A DNA stretch of 64,000 nucleotides from Lasioglossum baleicum (Eukaryota > Arthropoda > Insecta > Hymenoptera > Halictidae): the NCBI RefSeq assembly GCF_051020765.1, contig NC_134937.1:12082947-12146946 (forward strand), in the 5' to 3' direction. The translations under genes were made by a program, and so were the position numbers. The notes beneath the pieces are model-generated. The model searched no databases. It was not told where the DNA came from and saw only the letters and a program-made list of their open reading frames with translations. How positions within the stretch are numbered: the first letter of the stretch is position 1; each line of letters begins with the position of its first letter. Positions 23,830 to 37,353 of this stretch are shown here, in pieces.

Positions 23830-26708
23830 CAGACTGGAGATTAGGGTGGTTGTGTTGTGGGGAATCTGTTGGCCAACTTCTGAAACTGGAAAATGTTTCG
23901 TACGAAGACTACGCACTTGTTTCTTACTCCGCGAATAAGAATGCGAGGCAGTAAAAACGAATAACTTCAATTATGACAAAAATGGATGGTTGTAATCTCG
24001 AATAAAAGAAGGATTAAAAGAATTTTTTACTTGCCGACAGTTTTTATGCTCCTTTTACGATTTCATTAAATAATCAAGCTAGAAAAATGTCTGGAGACTC
24101 AATTTGAGGTTCTGAAAGGTGAGCATACATCCATTGTCCAGATCGCGAGAATGTATCTACACGAGGCTAGCCTGGATTATATTTAGACTTGTTTCCCATC
24201 GACAGCTGGTGGACTCGGCGTTTACGAGCCATTCGCAAACCTACGAATCACTTTTAACGCCATCCTGTCCAAGGATTGTCGTATAGACTTCGTCTTGATC
24301 GCCCGGGATGACAGGAAACTAAACGTACCTGGTAATGCAATTCTTGTATTGTACAATGTATGCTGTGCAAACATGCTTCGATGATTTCGGGAACCGTGTA
24401 ACGCGTGCATGTGCGCGATTTGGTATACCGCGAGCATCTAGGCAACCAACCAGTTGCTTTACGTTGTAACAGAAGATCGACCGATGGCATTTCTCAATGA
24501 GGATCGCCACTCGGAACTTTAGATTGTCAACAAATCAATTAATTTAATTATTCGTATTTATGCCTCTTACAAGAAGACTAGCCCTCAGTCGATACCACTT
24601 TGACAAAACAGACCAGAAAAGAATGGTAGTCTCTTATCTAGAAAGCCACCCTCGCAAGACACGACCTTCGCAGGACAATCTGGACTCGGATTTGGCATCG
24701 GTCGTCTCTAGCGACGCCTAGTTCGATTATTTATCGGGACGGTATGCGGGATGCGTGGGCAGAGTCGGTTCTCCCTCGTATTCCCGGTGCTTTCCGTTCG
24801 CTGGCCGGTTTCCAAACGGCGACACCCTCACACCTTCGGATTCCTTTTGGCGGGTGTTCGTGTGCGTGGACGCCGGCACGTACGTATTGCGTGTTCACCG
24901 CGTTCTCTTACGTTACACCTCGTGTACGAGTTACGTCGCCGTGATTACGTGCACACCTCCGGACGATCGCGTCTGGCTTTTTCCAAGCCTCCCCCTGAAC
25001 GCTGCCGGAACGGAACCATTTCTCTTTTATTCACCGACGATACGGCCCGGTTTATTATTGGACCCGGCCACCGACGATCTTCATGCTCGATCAGTAGAAC
25101 CCGAGAATTTATTCGATCATGGCAAATTTACTCTCGGGAATCCGAACGACCCCGTTGCCACCCGCGAAACTCGCGACGGTCCTGGAACTCCGTCGAGAAT
25201 TCTGTTCGTCGCGGAAGTTATGGCCACTTGTGATCAGAATATTCATGTCACCTGCCTTTCCTCTTATTTTTTTAGATGTTTCTTTGGTGGAAGGTAGCTT
25301 CGCATTGTGTTTCTTAGAAATTTCAAGAAACAAAATAGAACCTTTGGAAAATATCCTGGAAAAATCGTTTGTCGACACGAATGATTAGAAAAACCCGCAT
25401 CGCAGTGCCAGGGTTCCGTCTGAAGTCTCAAGTGCATAGCGCACCACGACGCGGTCCAAGATTTCCGCGTGTTGCACGCGGCATAGGGTGCCTACAGTCA
25501 AGGTCCGCGCGTTCAATTTTAGAATGATAATCGAACGACTCAATGACTAATCCTTAACCAACCGCAATGCGCCAGCAATAGCCGCGAAAACCACGCACGG
25601 CGAAAGTACAGCGCAGCTCGGTTCTTTATTCATCCCGGGGACTGAATGGTTGACGACAGCCCGGTATTCTTAGCTCCCGAATGTTACGCGGACGATGTAT
25701 AATCGTCAAACAGGGAAATGCACGGTGCTTATTAATAGATTCCCCGTAAAAATAGAATCGTGATGCATCGTGTGTCTGGCCGAAGCGAGATCTCGTAAAG
25801 CCTTCGTCTTTTCTAGGATTCGTTTTTTCTCCACGTTCTTTTGTTTTCTTCTTCGCTTCCATTGACATCGACATCGCCGGTGGTGGATATTCGTTAATGG
25901 CGACGTCGGACGTCGGCGACGTTATTTTTTCGAGCGACGGGACGATAAGGGGCCAGACGGATGGAACAAGAAAGAGAAACGTGACGCGCGAAGCTCTCTC
26001 TATTTTCGACTCTGGCGATTAGGCTTATTTATGGCCGCTGGAAACCACTATGGCCTCCTATCTTCCTGATCCGGAAGTCGCAGGATTTAAATCGCATTTT
26101 TCACATTTTGGTAAGATCACTTTGGAACTGTGAATTATTCTTGACTGGAATCGCAAAATTATTCCAAACTTTTGGCAAGTGGTGCATGCTTGTTCGAGGC
26201 TCGTTAACATTCCTGTCGAACCGGGAATGCGATATATACCTGGTTCCGTTAATCTGTGCACTGTGGTTCCGAGTGAGTCACGTAAGAGAAGCTGCTCCGG
26301 AAATTCTGTAAATATTGATCCTCGCGGAAATTGATTTCTGTTAGGCTCGATCGTATTAACAGCGATTATGTAATTCGCAGTATATGCCGACGATACATTG
26401 AAAGGTCCCGAGGCGCAGTCTTCGTGATCTTCTTCGGATCCTCTTCAGAGTGGACAAAAGCGCAGCGTCGAAAAGTTAGTGGATCTTTCGACAAACCGGG
26501 CAGGAAACATGGTGTTCGTTGAGAAACAATCCCCCATAAATTTATCCAGCTTCAATCAAGCGACCCGTGGCGAACAACGAAGATCAAGAAAGCGAGAGAG
26601 GATCGAGGAGAAGAGAGAGTTGTTGACGATCGATAGGACAGGTGGCGGTGGGACGGCGGCGGCGCGACGATAGGCGCCTTTATCGAACGAGATCGAAGAT
26701 AATCTCGC

Positions 26709-26764
26709 CATCTTTCCCTCCTTTCTCTCTCTCTCTTTCTTTTTCCCTTGCTCTTTCTCTCTGT
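26709..26764. repeat. CT-rich microsatellite tract
   Basis: A tract of about 55 bases of almost pure pyrimidine on the plus strand, with TCTCTCTC cores. The minus-strand frames across it encode Arg/Glu repeats (RERER, EKERER), which are artefacts of the repeat. Confidence 0.7.
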
Positions 26765-29700
26765 GTTCGACGCACCCCTCTCGCACGCACGGCCGACCGA
26801 TCTCCTGTTGCTCTTGGCAGCCGTACGCATGGTTTACGTGGTAACAGCTGTGCTTCGCACGCACTTTGCTCGCGCAAAACATCGCTAATGGACCGACAAC
26901 CTCAGCAGAGTCAGCCCCGCTTACGCGTAAATATAGTAAACTCCTCTCTTTCTTCTTCGGCTTTTTTTCTCTCACATTTTTTCTTCTCCAATCCTTTATC
27001 TGGATTGGAGTTGTCGCGGCTCTGTATTATCATCACGATGAGAGATTTGGTTTTTATCGTCTCTAGAATGTGAAATACGACAGTGTTGGCTTCTCGAAAA
27101 GACACATTATAATGATATCATAGTAAACAAATGTTGAGTCATTCTATTTCGGATAGACCGTTGTGCAGATTAAATGTGTATCTCGTGATTATGAACCATG
27201 TATCTAGTTAGCGGGATGTAGGTGGCCACCGATACCTACACGGTCGGATAGATGATGCGCCTGTGTATACGCGCGCAAGATCTGTGCCGAAGCTAAACAT
27301 TCCGCGGAGCATTCACCCTGGCATTGCTGTAAAAATAAACGGATCGCCAACGGTGTATATCCACCTCGTCCCCGAGGTCTCCGTTTCATTTACGATACCA
27401 GTGAACCGAGAACCCTGCGTCGCTCCTCTTCCTGTTGCTCCCTTTCAACGAACACCTCGCACCTGCTACCCTTGCTAGACAAAAGCAAACATCGATCGGA
27501 ACATCGATCAGAGCGTCCTCTGAATCATTTTCGAAGGACGCTGGACGATCGAACCTCAAGGCCTTCTTTCGACCTTCGTTCGCCTTTCATCCCCTCCACC
27601 ACACTCGCAAACACAAAACTAAACTATAACGTTGGTGTTCATAACTTTCTTTGCGAACCACGCTCGCGACTACATTGTGACATTCGATGGCGAAAACAGG
27701 TTGATGCGATCGCAAACAATACACGGGGAAAATCGAAGAAGCTCAAGGTCGTCGCAATGACAAAGGTATTACGTAATGGCAGCCATCCCTGGAATCAACG
27801 GTTTAGTATCCCGTAAAACGGTCTGCAAAACTTCCATTATCTTTTTTTACGGATCCCTGACCTTGATGCTCGATCGCAGGCCGAGTTTAGGATGCTCTGG
27901 AACCACCGGCGCTCGTAAAAGTGATTTAAAAGTGCAGCGTAAACGGTGTTGGATACCGAAACATGTAAATACGCGGATACTACTTTAGAACGGAACCATT
28001 ATAATCGGACAGATCTCGGTTGACCTATGTATACACCGATGGAAGGACGACGGTGCACAACAATCGCAATCCACCATAAAAGAGAAAACCTTAAATTTTC
28101 TACCACCTGTTGTGTGGTACATCCTGCACAATTTTTCCTAGTAATGTATGCATCGAAATTTTCACAGCAAAAGGTCAAAGGTCCGCCACCTTTTTTTCTG
28201 TCGCAAGTTGGCCAAAGTTCCTGACCTTCCCCGGTGTCTCGCGATCGGGAAGCTTCCACGAAAACGACAGCGCGTCGTTGCGGAAAGAATACGCGAGCCG
28301 AGACGTGCCAAGTGAGTCAGTGAGTTGGATGGTTCACGAAATTAGATCGCGCGGATTATACAGCGGCCGACTGTTCGTTGCTGCATCGCTGTAACCGGCA
28401 TTGATTCATCGGGCCGACGTTTGCGCGCAGATGTTGCTAGTATACAATGAACCGCTTCCATACAATGTGGATCGCATTCCTAAAACGTTACCCGAACTAG
28501 CGCGATTAGAGATCCTGATGATATTAGAAACCCCCCTAATGCTAAAAACGCGATTAAACAGTGCTAAGTCTACGGCGATGGGGATAGAGAGAGAGCAACA
28601 ACCTCATCGAAGTCGTTTCTCGTTAATCTTCCTGTTATTTATGACACCCCGACCATCCTCGTAGCTGCAAGCTTGAGTTTCAGGATGTTCCCGTAGACAT
28701 GCTTCATTCCTCGCCGTTATGAAAATCCCTTTCTCCAACGCGAGCTACCAGCCACTTCGAAGAAAAAGGGTATGCTAGAATCCTGGAAACAAACAACTTA
28801 CTCTAAAGCAAGCAGCAGTGGTTGAAGCAACAAAAACCTCGTTTATTTTCGGCCAGGCCTAATATAATTGCTCCGCGAGGAAAAACGAAGCGCCCAGAGT
28901 AGTTGGTGCATGTAATTCGCGCTCGTCCATCATCTTTTCGGCTTACATATGGAAGGAAGATCCACGAGGAGGATTATTCTCGAGGCTGGTCACGAATCCA
29001 GTCGTTGGATGATCATAATTCACGCGTCGACGGAATATCAGGTGGCACAACGGGCCGCTTAATAACGCGGATTACGGAGCCACGCCACGGCCGGAACAAA
29101 GGCTGCTACCAGATGAAAAACGATGATCGGACAAGATATAATATGACGACGCCTGGCGCGGAGTTGGCGTCGGGTCTAGGAAGCGAGCAGCCTCTTGCAC
29201 ACGGTTGTAGCCCTTAATGAGCCCAACACGGGGCCAGACCCAACCTCTTTCGCTCTGTTTCTTCCGTCAACCGCTTCTGTCTCTCGTTGTCTTTCTTCTT
29301 CTTCTTCCTCCTCTTCTACTTCTCGTTCGCCTAACCTCCCCCGCTTCCCTACACCCTCGACTCCATTGCCGGCCGCTGCGTGACCTGGATGGTACCCAAA
29401 CGAAATACCATTCTCGTCGCTGCCTTTTTCTCGACCGCCATTTTGGAGAACCCGTCGCGTTGCTCCAGTTTGCCAGGCCACTCGGATAAACAGCTTTGTG
29501 CCTGTCACTCCGGATTAATGAACGACCACCACTGTTCCTCAAATTTGTCGGATTCCCTGCTGTACGTCCGCGATCACCGAAAATTCTACCGTTTCCCTTG
29601 GATATCTTTTTTCTTCGGTCAACAGATCAGCGGATCGTTCGTTCGCTGAAACAATGAATTATCTTACGAGCAAGCATAGTAACTTACCAACTTGTTGACT

Positions 29701-32700
29701 CTGGCAGACGATTCGTCGTCGATGTCGCTCAGTTTTCATCGAAGCGATGCATTCCAGGAGCAAACAAGTGGTCGCCGCGCCGGTTGTCGAACGATCGATA
29801 ATGGCCACCGTCGCGTCGAGCACGAAACGATTCAATGCCAATGTTACGAACGAAATTAACTCGCGAGAGATCACACCCTGCCGACGACGCGTCTCAAATC
29901 TTGCCAAAATCACCCAAGTTTCCATTATCCGCTTCCTGCCGCACCTTTGTGATGCGCAGGAATTGGCTGCCTTCCGGTCGCGATCGCCCACCGGCCAATT
30001 CCCACGACAAATAGATGTTTATTTATTTTTAAATGATGGATATGTCTAACTGCATTGCAGACCGTTTGTCAGAGATAGCGGTGGGAACGAATGGCCATGC
30101 AAAAATGGCACCTGCCGATGCATTTTATTTCATTTATCCAATTATCTAATTTGTGGAACTTTCTCGGAGACAAAAATTGAGAGAGGCTCAGGTTGTAAAG
30201 CGACGAGCATTTGTCAGTCGACTCTACCGAACTATGCGGCTGTTAGAACAACAGTTTAACGTCGTTCCTTACACCGTTCGGTCGCTCGTGTCGCCTGGGA
30301 ACAAGCGAGTTTATCGAGTCGTAACGTTCGCGCGCGGCTGTCCCGCGAAAATTGGAAGCTGCACGCGCGCAGATATTATTGCCGCGATGACAGCCGTTCC
30401 CGCGGTTCGTGCCGGGCCCGGCATATTCGCTTTAATGACTCCATAACTCGTGCACGTATCAAATAGCGGGCACCTCTGCCCGGGAATCCGACCGCGAATT
30501 ATTGCGCGTTCATCTCGTAATTATTGCCACTTCGTCGCGACGATACTAACTAACAACCGCCGGTTTATTACGCGCCTGCACAAAAGTGGCAACAACTGCG
30601 CTGCGGTGTAGTCACGCGAAATGCATCCGGAGACCGGGTGATATCGCTGACCGACCGATGAGAACGGGAAAAATTCACAGGCCAGGTATCAGGATATTAT
30701 ATGCGAGTATCTTCTACGATTTTAATAAGTAATTTCGCCGATCGGAACGGACATCGATGATCAGGTGCGCAGCGCGAGTTCGATTGGCCAGAATGTTCGC
30801 AGAAAATTAAACGCGCGGAGCCGACTACGGACATGGAACAAATTGGAATTGGCTATTTTTGCACATCCACATCAGAAGCGCAGATTGTCGCGTCACACGA
30901 ACCGCCTCGTTTCGATTCTGATATTCACGCTGCCCCTGCTAACTGGTTCGCCGGATTTATCCGCAACCTTGAGAATAACGGGCATGATTTGTCCCGGTCG
31001 TAATACATACTTGATGCCGTTCGGTGTTTCTCGCGGAATGTCTCAGGAGGGCTTGAGAATTGGCCTCTCGACAACATTGTTGCTGCAAATTGCCCGATTT
31101 CGAAACTTCGCGACAGGTTGCTAACTGCACGCTATCTTGTTAACTGGTTCCCCCTTTTTTACTTTATATACTCCTTTTCGCATAGATCACAGAAACCGCT
31201 ACTTAATTAGGCACACAGTTTCTAAAATTTGCACTGTGTTGAACCTTGTTGGTTTATGTTTGAACCTTCTGTAGGTGACAAGACGAAAACATGAGACTAT
31301 TCTGGAGTGCATCCAAGAAGAATTTCCACAAAAATTTATAAATAGATACAATATACATATAGAAACATTCTTAATCATTGTGAATCATACAGTTGTCGAT
31401 ATTTTGAAGTACCTTCAAGAGCGAGATTAAGAAAAATTCATAAATATAAATCAATCGTACAATGATACAGCTGTTTCAATCAAAATTAGCTGAAAATCTG
31501 CACGAAAAATTACAGTGAAAAGCGACTGAAAAAACCTTCCCACCACATCGCGAGCGAAACAGCGATTTCTGCATATCGGCTCGGGAATGTCAGCCGATGG
31601 ACAAGGTTGTTGGATGTCGCAATCGGACGTGCCTGGTTCGGAGCCTATCGGGCCAACCTACAAGCGTCGGCTCCGGTCGAAATCCCATGAGAAACGGCAG
31701 ATTGTTTTGGAGCTGGTAACTCGGTCGCGGTAGCTTGACGAATGCCCGGCCGCTTATTCAATTTCACGCGCAGACGGCACATTATTAATCGGTCGGAAAA
31801 TGTAAACTGTGCACTAACCAAGCGCGATTCTGCGTCGTCGACGCCGCGCCGCCGCACGGATATCTGCGGGGAGTCAGGGGCGCTTTAGAACGCGGAGGAG
31901 CTTTGCATTTCGCTACTAAAATTACGAACGGCGACAGCTGAATGCACCGAATTTGTCAAAAGGCCCGGCTAGGACGCCGTTTAATCGTTATCGCGATGCC
32001 TGTGTCAACTGGATGATTATTATACAGTTGCAGAATTTTTCTTTGGTTTCGCTCCCGATTGATTTTTCAGTAGGTAATACGATTACAGATGCAGATATAT
32101 TTGCACAGGTACAAAGAAACCTGTGTTGCTGCTAATAAAATAGCAAGATTTTTCAAACGTGCAACCTGTCGGTGCATACAAATTTGAATGGCACATAATA
32201 TTCTGATACTGTGACTCATTTATGAATAATAAACGACGCATTTTAGTAAATGCAAAAGCAGGGTGGACGTTGGTAATGTTCGAGTTTCTCGAAAACTGTA
32301 GGCTGAGCGAAGCTCACGAGATATAACCGTGCCCGCAGAATTGAGCGAAAAACGTGTAAGGTCTCGCGAATATCGGTAGCGGAGTTGGCAGGCCGGATAA
32401 ACAGCAAGCGCATTTACGGCTTCTTCGGACGTCACGTAGTTTCGACGTTTCGAGTAATCGCCGAGCGGCTCGTCGGGACCGTTCGACATTTCACCCACGC
32501 GGCGCCGTTTATCGAACGTGCCAGAATGGATTTTCGCGCAAAAACGGCACGCGCGCGAATTCGCTCGGTCTGCTCTCGCGATAAGACATTGTCGAGCTGA
32601 AAACTCGCCGGAGATATTTCCGACGCGGTTTCCTCGCCTACGATCACGCGTCACTGGCGCGTTCGCGTTCGTGTAGGCTGAAAGTTTCGCGGGCTTCCGC

Positions 32701-35538
32701 CTAACGATGCGCCTCAAGTTCAAGAACGAGACGTTGTCAATCTCGCCCACAGACAATGTTCCTAGAAACCATAGTCTAACATTTACCAGTCGGACATTAT
32801 TCGAATGTTTATTGCGATCCTCCATCGAATAGAAACATTTGGTTTGCGTTCATAGTTTAGAGATGAATCTGGTTTACAAGCTTTGTGCGAGTCTTGGACT
32901 AAATCTGGACTAAAATAATTTTCATAGATATACATATATGTGCCACGTGCCACGTTGGCTAAATAGTGTTACATATCGTGTGTGTTTCAAGTGTCAAGAT
33001 TTGAACACGAAGGATTATTCTTATAATTAGGTTGCAGATTTAAAAAAGACATTTAAAAAGTTTATAATATTATTGCAGTGTTCCCAACTAGCTAAACTGA
33101 TTAGGAGCGTCCCAGCGAGCATCGTCGTCGAAAAGGGTTTTGCGCAGGGAAAAAGGGACAGAAAGGTATAGCTCGACTGCTTTACATAGCGTATGCCAGC
33201 GTCTGGCCATGCCGGGAATGGCAGAGGGGCGTCGTTCTGCCTTTATACCGTCTAATACTTCGGACGGAAATATCCGTAATGCAAGGACAGAGGCTGGTCT
33301 AGCCCGAGAGAGCCCTCGAACGCGAAAATCTCGGGCTCGCGGCCCGATGTAACACCGACTCTTCTATCAGCTTCTCGACTCCAATAAGCTCGAGCATAGA
33401 GAAGAAATCATGGTGGCGACTTTCTTTGGGATCATCCAGCTAAAACCTTGGGATTAGACGTCAGGCAGTTTGTATATCGTGCACAACGGAGAAGCGAACG
33501 TTCTTTCGACGATAAATCTCGGTGGCATAATAACGGGCGCGTTTATTTCGTCTGCGTTGATCCAGAATGAGACGAATGGGTCACGGTTTTATTGGAAAAC
33601 GGTTTTAGCCGCTGGAATTCATTGTTAGCCTTGTATTCTTGAAATGCGGCCCTCTGTTGTTGGCTTTGATCCTCGAAAAATAGAAATGGATGGGAGCTCG
33701 AGGGATACAGTAGTGTCGATTGCGAAATTGGATAAACAGATTTATTCTTCTTTTAATTGCTCCCTCAAGCCTTTCTCAAGACATTCAAAACGAATGTCGC
33801 TATATTCGTCGCATTCTACAGTTGCAAACAATTTACTTATTTCGATTACAAAAGAATCAATGGACACATATTTTTCGTAAAAATATTTTTTTGTAAAAAT
33901 CAATCGGCGCATTCGATCGATTTAACTCTTACTATAGAAATTCTGCAAGCCCTCGACAGGAACGTCGCTTGGATTCGCGCGGCTATGCGCCGATCGTTTC
34001 GCCGTTTTCACGGAAGGTGCGAACCACGTCGAACCAGGTCGCTCGCTCCTAAACCTGTTCCAGCTCGCAGTTAAGACGTTAAAGGTCCGTTTCTTGCCGC
34101 GAAGATATTCGATCGCTAGAAACGTGCCTGAACGTATAATATCGATCTATGTATATTTACGTGCTCGTGCGCCTCGACGCTGAGCTGCGGACTTTTATTT
34201 TTAACGAGTATACACGCGCCGACTTTGATCGCTCACGATTTCTTCCTCGATTTCTTATAAATAACCGCATTATTATTTTAATCGCAATTTCAATGTATTC
34301 GCGATCACGAGACTTTCCTTAATTTTGGCATGATGTACGATACTTCGTGTGTAATTTAATGATGCAAGGACCACGAAGTCTTATCGCACGTTTGCGCAAA
34401 CGATCACACCGGCGAAGGAACAAAGTATTCGAGCAACGAAGTTGAAGATTGCCTCAAGCGACGCATTTGACTAATTCTTTCTCCTTTTTCTTGCCACGAC
34501 TACGTTCCACCGGTCTTGCATCCGACGGCAGGTGCAGCGTGAACCGATTGGCACGAACCAAACGAATTTACATTACCGAAACGAAGTTTGCGATGTTTCG
34601 ATGTTACGCGTTCGTAACAGGTCAAGGAATCCAAGGAAGGTGCTTCGCTTCGTTTACGCAACCATTCGGAATGGACTTCGCAAACGTTTGTATCTTCCCC
34701 AGAAAATTACTTGACGCCGGTCCAGGGACAAATTGTAATTGTTTAGTTGTGTATATTTCAAGATTGAGATCGCGAAACGGGCGATCTCCTGGATCCCTGT
34801 CAATAATTAGAAGAAGAAGATCGATCCCTCGATATCGGGCGCATCTGTTGGCCCTCGGTTCCTCAAGAATTCAGCCCACTTTCGATCGACCGGGACACGT
34901 TACCTAAAATTAACGATCGCATTCGTCGATACACACCTGACGTTCGCAATTGTATTCTTTTTTCGAGGTTGGCCCTCCACGATCGACCGGTGGAACAGCG
35001 ATAAAGCGCATTGTCGAATGTTGCCAACCGAGAAAGTTGTCGAACCCGAGGGGAAGAAGGTGCTCCCATGGCCGCGGGATTCGTCGTAATCGTTTCTTTC
35101 GACGTTTCTTTCTACCGAGCGCAATTTTCTCTGGGAACGTAATCGCCTTGCCGGAGTTTTAACGAATCGGCGCGGTGCGCCGGCCGGGGCCGTTTATCGC
35201 AATTATCACCGGACGTCGCGTCGTTTCGTCTTGCTCGCGACGGCCATCAAAGCGTTCGAACGAAATTAATATTTACCCTTCATCGCGTCAACATCGTTTC
35301 TTTTATTTGTCTCGTCACTCGCTGTCCTGCTCGCTGCGTTAAGTCCGTTTCACATCGCGATTATGTTTTGCGATCGATATGCATCTACAATTGCAGATGC
35401 GATGGAAAAAGAACAGCCACTGTATGCTTAAAATATCACGTGAAAGTTGAGTTTTTGCTTCATGGTGATCGACTGTATCGTTTCTGTACAGAGAGAACAC
35501 TTTTCTTCATCTTTCGTTCACCAACGCTGTGCAATTTT
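26765..35538. other. Gene-poor DNA, no gene recognised
   Basis: I see no gene that I can support. The longest ATG-started frame here is on the minus strand at 32220-32825 (201 codons), but it shows no motif and other frames are open over it. A CTT-rich tract sits at 29291-29325. An AP-1-like TGAGTCA lies near 28313. AT-rich, CpG-poor patches occur around 31140-31540 and 32860-33090. Confidence 0.5.
29291..29325. repeat. CTT-rich simple repeat
   Basis: This is a short imperfect CTT/TCC tract on the plus strand. It gives polyserine in one plus frame and Glu/Arg runs on the minus strand, explaining the overlapping open frames seen there. Confidence 0.65.
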
Positions 35539-36187
35539 GGGTAATTGTTTAGAAAGAGGGTCTCATCTCAGATTTCGATGAAATTTAAATATGCTATAGA
35601 TTTCTACGTTTTGTGAACAACTTTTTCCTATACATGTTACCGCCGCTCGATTTTAGTTTTCGAGATATTCGCAAAAAACTATCGCTTATACAATATTGAA
35701 TTTTTCGTATTGCTGCACGCTCCGCAGCAACGTAAGCCTGTCCCGGCACGGCGTTTGTTTACATTTTGCTTCTAAACACGATGTGGAGATGAGAAACAAA
35801 ACACAGTGTCATTCTAGTCATTCATATATAGGGTGCTTGCGGATTTTCGTATGCGTGGTCCTCTTCGCCCCCCACCACCTAACCCTAACTAATTCTGATC
35901 TCATGATTTTTCCATTACTAGTTCAAATTCTGTATGACGGCTATATAGAATGAAAAGATTATGCGATCAGAAGCAAAGTGTTTAGAAGCAAAATGTAAAC
36001 AAACGCCGCGGCGGGACAGGCTTACGTTGCTGCAGAGCGTGCAGGAATACGAAAAATTCAATACAGTATTAGCGATAGTTTTTTGCGAATATCTCGAATA
36101 GGAAAAAGTTGTTCAGAATGATGACCTTGACAACATATTTCAAGATGATGAAAACCTGAGAGAAGGCCCTCTTTCTAAACAATTACC
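35539..36187. mobile_element. Long-arm inverted-repeat (foldback-like) element
   Basis: The left arm (35539-35779) and right arm (35978-36187) are inverted copies separated by a 198-bp spacer. The outermost 21 bp match exactly (beginning GGTAATTGTTTAGAAAGAGG), then about 60 bp are diverged, and then there is strong identity through CGAGATATTCGCAAAAAACT, CAGCAACGTAAGCCTGTCCC and TTGTTTACATTTTGCTTCTA. The left arm carries about 28 extra bp (TACATGTTACCGCCGCTCG and following) between TTTTTCCTA and CGAGATATTCG. No exact target-site duplication is visible; the flanks share only an ATTTT-like string. There is no transposase frame. A nonautonomous DNA transposon with long terminal inverted repeats fits best; an old inverted duplication of a satellite-like unit is the alternative. 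Confidence 0.75.
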
Positions 36188-37314
36188 GAGATTTTCTGTT
36201 TTTCACTAATCATCAAAACCTCTGAGACAAAAGGCCAGCAGATTCAACATTGTGGACGTAGCCATACTCTCATCCCTTTCCCGTTGCAATAAAAAGGCTG
36301 GAAAAGATGCAAAAACGGTGCAGCACCGTGGCGTATGCAAATGCGACTATAGCGCAGTATAATCACGGGCCCCGGTGCGCTGGTCATACTTTTTGGCGAA
36401 GAGTGTAAACGACTTGGCCGGCTATTTAAACTCGCTCGAGATCGCCGCGCGAAGTTAAGCGCCGGCCAGTTAAGACATTATCTCCGGACATTGTAAAAAC
36501 GTCGCTCAGTTGCGAAACTACCGTGCGAAACTCTTTTGTCGAGCCACCGACGTCCTGATCTTTTCTTATCGTGTCCCGGCGAATTCAATTTCACGCTCGT
36601 TATTTGAATCCACTGCCGGGGCTGACGGTCGCCCGTGCAACTATATCTTCCTCTGCTTCGAACATAATAGCGCTGTTATGTGCTTTGGACAGGATAGGCT
36701 TTTGTCATTTAATGGCTTCTATTAATATGTCCGATCCTATGGACTATTCAATATCTTCTCCGAACGATGCTCGTTTATTTCTACCGCGATCCTTCGACCT
36801 GGAAGATGAAATCGATTTTTGGAGGTACAGCATCGCGTTCGACGATCTTTATTCACCCGATCTTCTTATTTTCTGTTCTGCATTTTAATCATCTGTTTAG
36901 TCAATTTTCAATTTCAGACGAAATTCTTTAAATCGATATTTTCGATATCTGCAAACACGCAGGTGTCCGAATGTTTTTAGGCGATCGTGTGTATAGTAAT
37001 TCTTAAAATAGTCACTTAGAGTAGCATTATCCGACGGAATATTCTCATGCTGGAACATTTTTCTCTGGATCGATCGCCGCGTGCAGAGTTATTCCCGTAA
37101 TCTTAACATTGACTTTGAAACAGCGCTATCTCGAATATAGCTTCGGCATTGTCTCTGGATCGCCATCGTCGAACAGTATATTCCGATTCGTGTGAAAAAC
37201 GGCTTGACACCCAGGAAGAGTTATGTCGAAAGCGAGGGGAGGAAAAGTAAAACGAAGATGGTGCGAGACATTTAGTCTTATAGTAAACATTTATGTAAGA
37301 GGGCTCCACTCCAT

Positions 37315-37353
37315 TTATAATAAATAATAATAGTAGTAATAATAATAATTTAA
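37315..37353. repeat. TAA/ATA-rich simple repeat
   Basis: An imperfect run of AAT/AGT triplets, about 39 bp, in a locally AT-rich and CpG-poor stretch. Nothing suggests function beyond low-complexity DNA. Confidence 0.65.

Larger units (their letters stand above)
19831..26708. other. Gene-poor DNA, no gene recognised
   Basis: No recognisable gene was found. The most conspicuous open region is 24744-25297, where all three plus frames are open for several hundred bases. Its longest frame starts at GTG and matches nothing I know. Other visible items are a pyrimidine tract (20697-20762), a run of 12 T (21197-21208), a short CA repeat near 20415-20425, a quasi-palindrome at 23786-23829 and a small hairpin at 25465-25481. 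Near 23366-23404, related 11-bp strings (CTCTGGAATGG, CTCTGGAACAG, CTCGGGAACAG) recur. Confidence 0.5.

Noticed and set aside
24744..25297. Stack of three open plus-strand frames, longest 180 codons
   Set aside because: All three frames being open signals stop-poor DNA. The longest starts at GTG, and I recognise no domain.
32220..32825. 201-codon ATG frame on the minus strand
   Set aside because: No family motif, signal peptide or repeat is visible, and other frames on both strands are open over the same DNA. It could not be supported without homology.
35870..35895. Possible telomeric-type repeat (CCTAACCCTAACTAA)
   Set aside because: There are only two imperfect units inside the spacer of the inverted-repeat element, with no array.
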